The translations under genes and the position numbers were made by a program. 64,000 nt of DNA from positions 930,001-994,000 of the forward strand of contig CAVWRA010000006.1 of NCBI GenBank assembly GCA_963757265.1, in the 5' to 3' direction. Positions 45,195 through 52,790 of this stretch are shown here, piece after piece (positions within the stretch are counted from its first letter, which is position 1; each line of letters starts with the position of its first letter). The stretch comes from CAIVVT01 sp963757265 (lineage in GTDB: Bacteria; Acidobacteriota; Terriglobia; Bryobacterales; Bryobacteraceae). The notes under the pieces were generated by a model. The model was not told where the DNA came from, ran no database searches, and was given only the letters and a program-made list of their open reading frames with translations.

Positions 45195-46103
45195 ATGGCA
45201 CACGTCAACCCGTTGCGGCCTCTGCAGTTCTACCGGGCCTTGCTCCGGCTCGCCGCTTGGATTGTGCCCGGCGACTCGTGCGCCATCCGCCGCGCCCGCT
45301 GGTTGGGCGATCTTGACGGCCTATGGATCCTGGTCGATCGCGGCGAGTTGCCGGCCAGCGGCCTCCCGGCCAGCGCGGAGCTGTGCCGCTCGGCCTTCGG
45401 TACCGCCTGGCGCTCGCGCTTCGAGTTCTCCTTCGACTGGCGGCGTTTCGCGCGCGGTCCCGCCTTCCTGGCGCTCGCGCTGGTCGCCGGGTTCCTGCTC
45501 GCGGCCGGGGTCTCACACGGTTTCAGCGCCACGCGCACGCTCTTCGCCGTCGTGGCTGGCGCGGCGCCCGCTGGCGCGCGCAAACTGCTGGGGATGCGGC
45601 CGGAGAATGCCCTGGTCGCGCACCTGTTGCCGCTGATTTTGGCCGTGGTTGCCGCCGTGGTTCTGACGGCGTTGAACCGGCCCTCGCTGCGCGGCCTCAC
45701 CTGGCGCGGCTGGCTGTTGCTCGCGGGTAAACTCGCCGCAGCGGCCCTGCTCCTGCCGGCCCTCTGGATTGAGGGCGGGGCCGCGCTGCGCACGTGCCCG
45801 GCTCCCCTGGTACTGCGGCTCCTGATCGGCGGGCCCGTGCTCGCGCTGGCCTTCGTGGCGCTCTTGGCTCGCGGGGTGTGGTGGTGTTTCCACGATCAGC
45901 AGCGGCGCTGCCCGCTGTGCCAGCGCCGCCTGGTGATGCCCGTGAGTATCGGCAATCGGGCCGGCACGTTCGAACCGGCCACGACCGAATTGGTATGCGA
46001 GTACGGCCACGGTTCGCTCGCCGTGTCGGAGACCGAACTCGGGCCGCCTGATCGTTGGAGCGCCTTCGATTCGTCCTGGGCGACGCTGTTCGTGGACCAG
46101 TAA
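45195..46103 (+). CDS. Membrane protein with C-terminal Cys-rich domain, unknown function
   Basis: 302 residues from ATG 45195 (MAHVNPLRPLQFYRALLRLAAWIVPGD), chosen because AGGGAG is 6-10 bases upstream; a start at 45159 would add 12 residues. A cytoplasmic N-terminal part is followed by four hydrophobic segments (FLALALVAGFLLAAGV, LLPLILAVVAAVVLTAL, LLLAGKLAAAALLLPALWI, LLIGGPVLALAFVALLARGVWW). The C-terminus has CPLCQRRL ... CEYGHG, which could bind zinc. The combination of this N-terminal RARWLGDLDGLWILV stretch and the CPLC tail is recurrent in Acidobacteria, but no function is known to me. Confidence 0.72.
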   Translation: MAHVNPLRPLQFYRALLRLAAWIVPGDSCAIRRARWLGDLDGLWILVDRGELPASGLPASAELCRSAFGTAWRSRFEFSFDWRRFARGPAFLALALVAGFLLAAGVSHGFSATRTLFAVVAGAAPAGARKLLGMRPENALVAHLLPLILAVVAAVVLTALNRPSLRGLTWRGWLLLAGKLAAAALLLPALWIEGGAALRTCPAPLVLRLLIGGPVLALAFVALLARGVWWCFHDQQRRCPLCQRRLVMPVSIGNRAGTFEPATTELVCEYGHGSLAVSETELGPPDRWSAFDSSWATLFVDQ

Positions 46104-46171
46104 AACCCCTTCCATAGGGCGCGCAGGCCGCGCCCCTGGGGAAGAGGGAAGAGGGAAGAGGGACGTCCTGA

Positions 46172-47778
46172 GAGTCTGTCGGAGATAGATTCTGGCGCGC
46201 ATTGAAAACCTGGTGCTGGGCGGGTGCGGAATTCATCCAATCGGAGTGATGAAGAGATTCCGGACCTGTTCTCTGGATCAGCCGTTCTTGCTGCCGCCGG
46301 CGCTGCAGGACTGGTTGCCCGAGGGGCATCTGGCGCGGTTCATCGCGGATGTGGCGGACACGCTGGATCTCAGCGAGATCTACTCCGTCTACGAGCGCAA
46401 CGACGGGCGCGGGCTGGCGGCCTATCATCCGCTGATGCTGACGCGCTTGCTGCTGTACGCCTATGCCACGGGCCGGCCGAGTTCGCGGCGCATCGAGCGG
46501 GCGACCTACGATGATCTGGCCTTCCGTTATCTGGCCGCCGACCAGCACCCCGATCACGACACCATCGCGGCCTTCCGGCAGCAGCATCTGGAGGCGCTGG
46601 CGAAGCTCTTTGCGCAGGCTTTGCGGCTGTGCCAGCGGGCGGGGCTGGTGAAGCTGGGCACGGTGGTGATCGACGGCACGAAGGTGCAGGCCAATGCCAG
46701 CCCGGCGCGTTCGCTGAGATATCGGGATCTGGATCAGCAGGAGCAGCGGTTGCGGGTGCTGGTGGATCGGCTGCTGGCCGAAGCCGCGCGCGTTGACGCC
46801 GCGGAGGACGTGCGCTTTGGCCAGGCACGACGGGGCGACGAATTGCCGCCCGAGTTGGCGGACGCGCAACAGCGGTTGGAAAAGTTGCGCCAGGCCAAAC
46901 GCGAGCTGGAGCAGGAGGCGCAGCAGAAGCTGGCACAAGCCGAGCGGCAGCATCCAAAGCGCAAGAGTGGACGCCGGCGCAAGGACCATGAGCCGCCGCC
47001 AGAGAGCCTGGCGCAGCGCGAAAAGACCAAAGCGCGCCTGACCCGCGCGCGGCGGGAAGCGGAAATGCCGACGCGCCACTACAATTTCACGGACCCGGAT
47101 TCGCGCATGGTGTACGACAACGGAATCAAGACCGTGGTGCAGGGCTACAACGCGCAATTGGCGGTGGATGGACACGCGCAAATCGTAGTGGCGGCCGAGA
47201 TCACGCAGCAGGTCAACGACCGGCAGCAGCTGCTGCCCATGGCGGCGGCGGCCAGCGCCGCACTGGGCCAGGCGCCGCAAGTCCTGCTGGCCGACGCGGG
47301 CTATTGGGACACCGAGAGTCTGCTCGATCCCGCGCTGACGCCGATGACCGTGCTGGTTTCACCCGATGGGCGCGGCGGCACGGGCGGCTCACGGCTGCGG
47401 GCCGATCATCCGCTCGCCACGCGGATGCGGGCAGCGATCCGCAGCGCCGTGGGACAAGCGATCTACCGCACCCGAAAAACGATCGTCGAGCCGGTGATCG
47501 GACACATCAAACAACAGCGCGGATTCCGCCAATTCGCGCTGCGCGGCCTCCAAAAAGTGCAGGCCGAGTGGAAACTGATCTGCCTGACCCACAACCTGCT
47601 CAAGCTCCATCGCCACGCGCTGGCGGTGTGAAGGGATCGGACCTGCCCGAGCGCGTTGCCGGGACCCATGCGCGCTCCGCCAACTCACGCCGCTTGCCGC
47701 CCGCATGCGCTAACCGCACGCCAAACCGCCTGCGCCCGACGAGTGAGGCCTCGGCGATTACTTCTCTCCGACAGGCTC
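46172..47778 (+). mobile_element. IS1182-family insertion sequence
   Basis: Imperfect terminal inverted repeats GAGTCTGTCGGAGA (46172-46185) and its complement GAGCCTGTCGGAGA (47765-47778) enclose one transposase gene. The target CTGA is repeated on both sides (46168-46171 and 47779-47782). Removing the element and one CTGA restores GGGACGTC-CTGA-TGTGTCCC, the end sequence of the 300-bp element. About 1,607 bp. Confidence 0.85.
46249..47631 (+). CDS. IS1182-family transposase
   Basis: 460 residues. The N-terminal DUF772-like region (FLLPPALQDWLPEGHLARFIADVADTLDL, then HPLMLTRLLLYAYATGRPSSRRIER) is followed by the DDE core: DGTKVQANAS, NAQLAVDGHAQIVVAAEIT, VLLADAGYWD and KTIVEPVIGHIKQQRGFRQF with the last Glu. 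A long Glu/Gln-rich coiled coil (about 175-275) lies between them, as usual. It appears intact. The start is ATG 46249; upstream in-frame starts lie close to the inverted repeat. Confidence 0.93.
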   Translation: MKRFRTCSLDQPFLLPPALQDWLPEGHLARFIADVADTLDLSEIYSVYERNDGRGLAAYHPLMLTRLLLYAYATGRPSSRRIERATYDDLAFRYLAADQHPDHDTIAAFRQQHLEALAKLFAQALRLCQRAGLVKLGTVVIDGTKVQANASPARSLRYRDLDQQEQRLRVLVDRLLAEAARVDAAEDVRFGQARRGDELPPELADAQQRLEKLRQAKRELEQEAQQKLAQAERQHPKRKSGRRRKDHEPPPESLAQREKTKARLTRARREAEMPTRHYNFTDPDSRMVYDNGIKTVVQGYNAQLAVDGHAQIVVAAEITQQVNDRQQLLPMAAAASAALGQAPQVLLADAGYWDTESLLDPALTPMTVLVSPDGRGGTGGSRLRADHPLATRMRAAIRSAVGQAIYRTRKTIVEPVIGHIKQQRGFRQFALRGLQKVQAEWKLICLTHNLLKLHRHALAV

Positions 47779-47804
47779 CTGATGTGTCCCTGGAAGAGGG
47801 AAGA

Positions 47805-48103
47805 GGGACGTCCTGATGTGTCCCTGCGGTGGTTTGTGGCTCGTGAGTGCGGACTCGCTGCGGCAGATCCGACTTGGAGCACTGAGTATAGGGCACTTGG
47901 GGTTGTGGGCGCCGGCCGGAGCGGTGAGGAGAGCGGCGGTTTGCGGCTGAGCGCGTGCCTCGCCCTGGACGGAGGGGAATGCCTGCCGCATACTGGAACC
48001 GGATGGCGATCAACCACTTGCGGACAGGCCGGGAGGGAATCCGTCCGGCAGTCGGAGGATTGAGCAGTGAGAAAATGCAGGAGGGACACATCAGGACGGC
48101 CCC
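47805..48103. mobile_element. Non-autonomous (MITE/REPIN-like) element, copy 2
   Basis: Same as copy 1: GGGACGTCCTGATGTGTCCC at 47805-47824, the inverse at 48083-48102 with one mismatch, and nearly identical DNA between. It begins 23 bp after the IS1182 element. The gap 47632-47804 holds the IS1182 end. Confidence 0.75.
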
Positions 48104-48460
48104 TTTCGCTTTCGAACGGGGATCATTCAGGGGCTCGGGGCAGCCTCGATGGGTATTTATTCAACAATCTGAATAATCATACAATCGCGACGGCATCTCC
48201 AACGCGGACACGAAAAAACGGGGTTTTTCCCGCTTCGCGCCGGTCAGTTTCCGAAAAAACGCGGTTTTTTCAAAATCGGCGTGGTTACTTTCCGCCGCCG
48301 CGCGCATGCGTGTTTTATTCAGTCCGTCGAGCCAGGCGCCAGGGACAGTACTCTCAAACCGCATTCTCCTTCGCCGGCTTCCCGCGGGGGTGCGAACGCA
48401 CTCGCACCTTAGCCTCGGCCTCGCGTTTCTTCGTTCCCCTTCGCTGCGGAAGGATCTGAC
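48104..48460. other. Gene-free AT-rich stretch with hairpins
   Basis: No coding signal. GAAAAAAC-GCG-GTTTTTTC (48253-48271) is a perfect dyad, with a similar weaker one at about 48212-48230. Both resemble bidirectional terminator stems. The DNA around them resembles the AT-rich stretch at 41740-41860. Confidence 0.45.
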
Positions 48461-48751
48461 TCAATACCCCGCTTCGCGCCCTTGCCGCACCGCCAGAATC
48501 ACAACCTGTTTCCCGTCGTAGTGGTACAGGGCGACGTAGGCCCCCTGCCCGAATTCAATCGCCCATTCGCGGAACTCCGGCGGCACCTCTTCCATAGGAC
48601 GGCCCATCTCCGGGTAATGCCCGAGCGCTTTCACGCCCTGCCGGATCGCGCCAACGGCGCGCCGGGCGGCATCCCGGCTCTTGGGGACCAGGACCTCATG
48701 CAGACGGGCCACGTCCGCCAGGGCCGGTGGGGACCACCTTAATCGTGGCAT
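48461..48751 (-). CDS. ParE/RelE-superfamily toxin
   Basis: 96 residues: RLRWSPPALADVARLHEVLVPKSRDAARRAVGAIRQGV, then PEMGRPMEEVPPEFREWAI and the terminal VALYHYDGKQVVILAVRQGREAGY, the strand-turn-strand plus RQGREA(G)Y end of ParE/RelE toxins. The start codon overlaps the preceding antitoxin gene by 13 bp. ParE members poison gyrase and RelE members cleave mRNA; the final residues fit ParE better. Confidence in the superfamily is high, in the subtype low. Confidence 0.85.
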   Translation of the reverse strand: MPRLRWSPPALADVARLHEVLVPKSRDAARRAVGAIRQGVKALGHYPEMGRPMEEVPPEFREWAIEFGQGAYVALYHYDGKQVVILAVRQGREAGY

Positions 48752-49023
48752 TTAGGAATCGAAGCATTCTTCCCGGCTTCGAGCTTGGCCAGCCAGGCGT
48801 CGGCTTCTCCGGCGGTGACGTGCAGGCCGGTCTCCTGGTAGCTGGCCCAGCGGGCGAGCGCGTCCTGCCGCAGCTGCTCGCGTTTCTCCTCGCGCTCCAC
48901 GTACTGCTCGACGGCTTCGCGCATCACCCAGTGCGGCGACCGGCGTCGCGCCGCAGCGAGCCGTTGGACGCGGTCCTTCATCGCGCTACCGAGCTTCAGG
49001 CTGGTCGTGGAACGGGTCGCCAT
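48739..49023 (-). CDS. Ribbon-helix-helix antitoxin
   Basis: 94 residues from ATG 49023, with AGGGAG 8 bases upstream. The first part, MATRSTTSLKLGSAMKDRVQRLAAARRRSPHWVMREAVEQYVEREEKR in outline, is a ParD/CopG-like DNA-binding fold (strand with alternating residues, two helices). The C-terminal part (ASYQETGLHVTAGEADAWLAKLEAGKN) is the toxin-wrapping tail. It should bind the downstream toxin and repress the pair. A TATAGT at 49056-49061 on the minus strand may be its -10. Confidence 0.85.
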   Translation of the reverse strand: MATRSTTSLKLGSAMKDRVQRLAAARRRSPHWVMREAVEQYVEREEKREQLRQDALARWASYQETGLHVTAGEADAWLAKLEAGKNASIPKCHD

Positions 49024-49061
49024 CGCGGGTGCTCCCTGGTGTTACCTGGTGCCACTATAGC

Positions 49062-49494
49062 ACGACCTCGCAAGCACGGCCAGGGCCGAAATCGCGCCTC
49101 GCTCCGGCGCTGAAAAATGCCCGCGCCGGGCGAACGCAGCAGCGCTGCCGCCAGCCCGCTGCCGGGCGCTAACGCGCGCGTCGTGAAGCCGCGGATCGAG
49201 CTTGTTCAGCCGGGGCAACGTGCTTAATTTTGGCGCTTTCCAGTCTTGGAGCCAGCGCCGACGGGCCTCAAATTGGAGCCCTTCCGGCCCTCTTCGGGAT
49301 CCCGGCGCGTCAGCTCCTGTACGGGCTGGAATCGGCCGCCCGTTACGCCCCGATGTGGACGCGGCGCGAGCTCCGCTGGCGGCTCGGAAACAAAACAACC
49401 GCTTACGGTCGCGGCTCTGAAACAAGCAATCCCTGGCGGTGGCGGCTGCCCGCTGCGCCCCGGTGTGGATGCGGCGCGAGCTCCAGTCGCGGCT
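49062..49494. repeat. Repeat-rich, gene-free flank of the IS110 cluster
   Basis: GCGGCGCGAGCTCC preceded by GTGGA(C/T) occurs twice (49350-49370 and 49467-49484). A free target-like GGTCGCGGCTCTGAAAC lies at 49407-49423. No frame here shows a real protein. The segment ends with GTCGCGGCT at the left end of the first IS110 copy. Confidence 0.6.
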
Positions 49495-49845
49495 TCCATG
49501 AGAAGGCTGCCCCGGTCAAGGGTTTTTTCTCAAATTCTTTCCTGCCGCTGTTGGCCGACCGACGGGAGGCGCCGCGGCGTCCTCGCGTCTTCCTATTCTC
49601 AGCACTGCTCTGTTCTGCCGCCTGTTCCCGGCAATGCTCTGTTGTCTGTTCCGCCACCGCCGGATCGCCCTGCTTCCATTCGCACTCTTGATGGAGCGGT
49701 TTGCTCCGGTGCCAGTTGGGGTCCTCAATTTCGAACGGGTGCTGCCATCTCTGTGCCGAAGTGGCGCCCCCGTTTCCAGGAACGCTCTTCCGCCGCGACC
49801 TCGCAGTCACCCGAACCCGGCGATTTGCATCACACTCCAATCCAT
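49495..49845 (-). ncRNA. Candidate target-guide (seekRNA/bridge RNA) region of the IS110 element
   Basis: The 351 bp between the transposase stop and the element end are kept in all three copies (also 51139-51489 and 57377-57696) but carry no shared protein frame: copy 3 lacks 31 bp, which would shift any frame. IS1111-group elements encode their guide RNA downstream of the transposase, in this place. The RNA itself is inferred, not seen. Confidence 0.4.
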
Positions 49846-50961
49846 TTAAGCTGCCGCTCGTTTCAAACGCGAGCGGGCGTTGCTGTTGCGGAGCGGCTCA
49901 TAGACTTCGCCCGTGGTCCACAATCGATGCAGCAGCACGGCCAGTTTCCGCGCCACCGCGACGATGGCCCGCTTCTTGGCGTTCTTGCCGCCGCGCACGG
50001 CCAGCTTCAGCCCCCAGCGCCGCAGGTCCGTGTCCGGCCCGCGCCAGCCCAGAATGTAATGCGCGCCCTGCACCAGCATGGTCCGCAGATAGATGTCGCC
50101 TTCCTTGGTGATGCGCAGCTGCGGCTGGCTCTGGCCCGACTCGCTGCGCCTGGGCCGCAGGCCCACGTAGCAGCCCACGTCACGGCTTTTTTGAAAGCGC
50201 TCGCGGTCTTCCACCGTCAAGATAAATGTCAGAGCGATCAAAGTCCCGACTCCGCTCACCTGCTTGAGGAGTTGGGTTTCCGGGTATTGTTCCCGGGCGA
50301 TCTGCTCCAGTTGCTGGTCCAACGCGTGGATCTTCACCGTCATCGATTCCACCTGCTCCAGCAGCGGTTTTAGCGCCGCCTGCAAGTCGCCGGGCAGCGC
50401 CTCCAGCCGCGCCGTTCCCAGATTGTCGGCGTCGCAGGCCGGCAGCCGCTCGCCGGTGGCCTTCACCAGTCCGCGCGCCGCGTTGATCAGCGCCGTGCGC
50501 GCCTCCACGAGCGTCGCGCGGACCCGGATCGTCATCAGGTCCCGCTGCGCTTTCGCGCTGCGATGGCGGATCGGATGCAGCAACTGCGGATCGACGCGCG
50601 CCAGCCGCGCCAGCGTCTGCGCATCCAACCGGTCGTCCTTGCGACTGCTGTGGCTGATCAGCCGCACCTGGCGCGCGTTGGCCACGATCACCTCATGGCC
50701 CAGCTGGCTCAGCAGGCGGCTCACCCACGGCGAGTGCGTGCCCACCTCGAGCGCGATCCGGCAGCGCGGCCGCGCGCCGAAGGCCTGGCACAGCCCCTTC
50801 TTCGTCGTCGCCGCGCTGGCCTCCCGCACTACCTCGCCCCGCTCGTTGAGCACGCAATAGCGACTGCTTTTGTCGCCCAGGTCCAGGCCGATCGTGATCG
50901 GCCCGCGCGGGCCTGCGGACTCACCTTTCGGTCTCCGTTTCACAGTGGTATTCTGCTTCAT
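49846..50961 (-). CDS. IS110-family transposase, copy 1
   Basis: 371 residues from ATG 50961 (MKQNTTVKRR), with AGGAGA 7 bases upstream. The N-terminal DEDD (RuvC-like) domain has ITIGLDLGDKSSRYCVL, RIALEVGTHSPWVSRLL, IVANARQVRLI and RKDDRLDAQTLARLARVD. The C-terminal domain has the helix-hairpin VSGVGTLIALTFI, CYVGLRPRRSESGQSQ and LRTMLVQGAHYIL with the catalytic Ser expected in that last segment. It differs from copy 2 at only a few residues (Leu/Ile in PGDLQAA-KPLL; Thr/Val near RLW-TGEV). Confidence 0.93.
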   Translation of the reverse strand: MKQNTTVKRRPKGESAGPRGPITIGLDLGDKSSRYCVLNERGEVVREASAATTKKGLCQAFGARPRCRIALEVGTHSPWVSRLLSQLGHEVIVANARQVRLISHSSRKDDRLDAQTLARLARVDPQLLHPIRHRSAKAQRDLMTIRVRATLVEARTALINAARGLVKATGERLPACDADNLGTARLEALPGDLQAALKPLLEQVESMTVKIHALDQQLEQIAREQYPETQLLKQVSGVGTLIALTFILTVEDRERFQKSRDVGCYVGLRPRRSESGQSQPQLRITKEGDIYLRTMLVQGAHYILGWRGPDTDLRRWGLKLAVRGGKNAKKRAIVAVARKLAVLLHRLWTTGEVYEPLRNSNARSRLKRAAA

Positions 50962-51044
50962 GGCCGGTCTCCTTTTGCACTTCGAGTGCGCAACCATTGG
51001 GAGCTTAACGCATCCCGCCGGGGGCCGGCCTTCTCATTCCATCT

Positions 51045-51138
51045 CTGAAACGAGCGGCGCGGAAACGGCCGGCTCCCTTACGGTCGCGGCTCTGAAACGA
51101 GCGGCGCGGAAACGGCCGGCTCCCTTACGGTCGCGGCT
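51045..51138. repeat. Two tandem 47-bp repeat units between IS110 copies 1 and 2
   Basis: The unit runs from CTGAAACGAG through GGCTCCCTTACGGTCGCGGCT and is repeated exactly (51045-51091 and 51092-51138). IS110 copy 2 begins immediately after the second unit and is followed at 52689 by the start of another unit. Confidence 0.9.
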
Positions 51139-52688
51139 TCCATGAGAAGGCTGCCCCGGTCAAGGGTTTTTTCTCAAATTCTTTCCTGCCGCTGTTGGCC
51201 GACCGACGGGAGGCGCCGCGGCGTCCTCGCGTCTTCCTATTCTCAGCACTGCTCTGTTCTGCCGCCTGTTCCCGGCAATGCTCTGTTGTCTGTTCCGCCA
51301 CCGCCGGATCGCCCTGCTTCCATTCGCACTCTTGATGGAGCGGTTTGCTCCGGTGCCAGTTGGGGTCCTCAATTTCGAACGGGTGCTGCCATCTCTGTGC
51401 CGAAGTGGCGCCCCCGTTTCCAGGAACGCTCTTCCGCCGCGACCTCGCAGTCACCCGAACCCGGCGATCTGCACCACACTCCAATCCGTTCAAGCCGCCG
51501 TTTGTTTCAAACGCGATCGCGCGTTGCTGTTGCGGAGCGGCTCGTAGACTTCGCCCGTGACCCACAATCGATGCAGCAGTACGGCCAGTTTCCGCGCCAC
51601 CGCCACGACGGCCCGTTTCTTCGCATTCTTGCCGCCGCGCACGGCCAGCTTCAGCCCCCAGCGCCGCAGGTCCGTGTCCGGCCCGCGCCAGCCCAGAATG
51701 TAATGCGCGCCCTGCACCAGCATGGTCCGCAGATAGATGTCGCCTTCCTTGGTGATGCGCAGCTGCGGCTGGCTCTGGCCCGACTCGCTGCGCCTGGGCC
51801 GCAGGCCCACGTAGCAGCCCACGTCACGGCTTTTTTGAAAGCGCTCGCGGTCTTCCACCGTCAAGATAAATGTCAGAGCGATCAAAGTCCCGACTCCGCT
51901 CACCTGCTTGAGGAGTTGGGTTTCCGGGTATTGTTCCCGGGCGATCTGCTCCAGTTGCTGGTCCAACGCGTGGATCTTCACCGTCATCGATTCCACCTGC
52001 TCCAGCAGCGGTTTTATCGCCGCCTGCAAGTCGCCGGGCAGCGCCTCCAGCCGCGCCGTTCCCAGATTGTCGGCGTCGCAGGCCGGCAGCCGCTCGCCGG
52101 TGGCCTTCACCAGTCCGCGCGCCGCGTTGATCAGCGCCGTGCGCGCCTCCACGAGCGTCGCGCGGACCCGGATCGTCATCAGGTCCCGCTGCGCTTTCGC
52201 GCTGCGATGGCGGATCGGATGCAGCAACTGCGGATCGACGCGCGCCAGCCGCGCCAGCGTCTGCGCATCCAACCGGTCGTCCTTGCGACTGCTGTGGCTG
52301 ATCAGCCGCACCTGGCGCGCGTTGGCCACGATCACCTCATGGCCCAGCTGGCTCAGCAGGCGGCTCACCCACGGCGAGTGCGTGCCCACCTCGAGCGCGA
52401 TCCGGCAGCGCGGCCGCGCGCCGAAGGCCTGGCACAGCCCCTTCTTCGTCGTCGCCGCGCTGGCCTCCCGCACTACCTCGCCCCGCTCGTTGAGCACGCA
52501 ATAGCGACTGCTTTTGTCGCCCAGGTCCAGGCCGATCGTGATCGGCCCGCGCGGGCCTGCGGACTCACCTTTCGGTCTCCGTTTCACAGTGGTATTCTGC
52601 TTCATGGCCGGTCTCCTTTTGCACTTCGAGTGCGCAACCATTGGGAGCTTAACGCATCCCGCCGGGGGCCGGCCTTCTCATTCCATCT
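51139..52688 (-). mobile_element. IS110-family element (IS1111-like), copy 2
   Basis: 1,550 bp, nearly identical to copy 1 along its whole length. It is inserted exactly at the boundary between two 47-bp units: GTCGCGGCT before, CTGAAACGAG after. Without it the repeat array would be uninterrupted. Confidence 0.88.
51490..52605 (-). CDS. IS110-family transposase, copy 2
   Basis: 371 residues from ATG 52605, same domains and ribosome binding site as copy 1. All DEDD acidic residues seen in copy 1 are kept (GLDLGD, LEVG, DDRLDA). The last residues are RLKQTAA instead of RLKRAAA. It appears functional. Confidence 0.93.
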   Translation of the reverse strand: MKQNTTVKRRPKGESAGPRGPITIGLDLGDKSSRYCVLNERGEVVREASAATTKKGLCQAFGARPRCRIALEVGTHSPWVSRLLSQLGHEVIVANARQVRLISHSSRKDDRLDAQTLARLARVDPQLLHPIRHRSAKAQRDLMTIRVRATLVEARTALINAARGLVKATGERLPACDADNLGTARLEALPGDLQAAIKPLLEQVESMTVKIHALDQQLEQIAREQYPETQLLKQVSGVGTLIALTFILTVEDRERFQKSRDVGCYVGLRPRRSESGQSQPQLRITKEGDIYLRTMLVQGAHYILGWRGPDTDLRRWGLKLAVRGGKNAKKRAVVAVARKLAVLLHRLWVTGEVYEPLRNSNARSRLKQTAA

Positions 52689-52770
52689 CTGAAACGAGCG
52701 GCGCGGAAACGGCCGGCTCCCTTACGGTCGCGGCTCTGAAACGAGCGGCGCGGAAACGAGCGGTGCGCGG
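52689..52770. repeat. 47-bp repeat unit and a partial unit after IS110 copy 2
   Basis: A full unit at 52689-52735 is followed by CTGAAACGAGCGGCGCGGAA and then diverges. It ends shortly before the glycosidase stop codon at 52791. Confidence 0.8.
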
Positions 52771-52790
52771 CGACTCGCCGGTCGTGATTG

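Larger units (their letters stand above)
49495..51044 (-). mobile_element. IS110-family element (IS1111-like), copy 1
   Basis: 1,550 bp, from TCCATGAGAAGG to CTTCTCATTCCATCT. ATGAGAAGGC near the left end is inverted near the right end (subterminal repeats). Both junctions are preceded by or end in CT: left flank GTCGCGGCT, element end CCATCT. The transposase is on the minus strand, with about 350 bp of non-coding DNA after it and about 80 bp before it. Confidence 0.85.

Noticed and set aside
44500..48110. CRISPR-like array suggested by repeated GGACGTCCTGATGTGTCCC units
   Set aside because: Spacing is irregular, there are no unique spacers of constant size and no cas genes; the pattern is explained by ends of a mobile repeat.
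49403..49840. Long minus-strand frames repeated beside each IS110 copy (also 51125-51565 and 57398-57772)
   Set aside because: They span the non-coding part of the IS, lack family similarity, and copy 3 has a 31-bp deletion that shifts the frame, so the repeat is of DNA, not of a protein.
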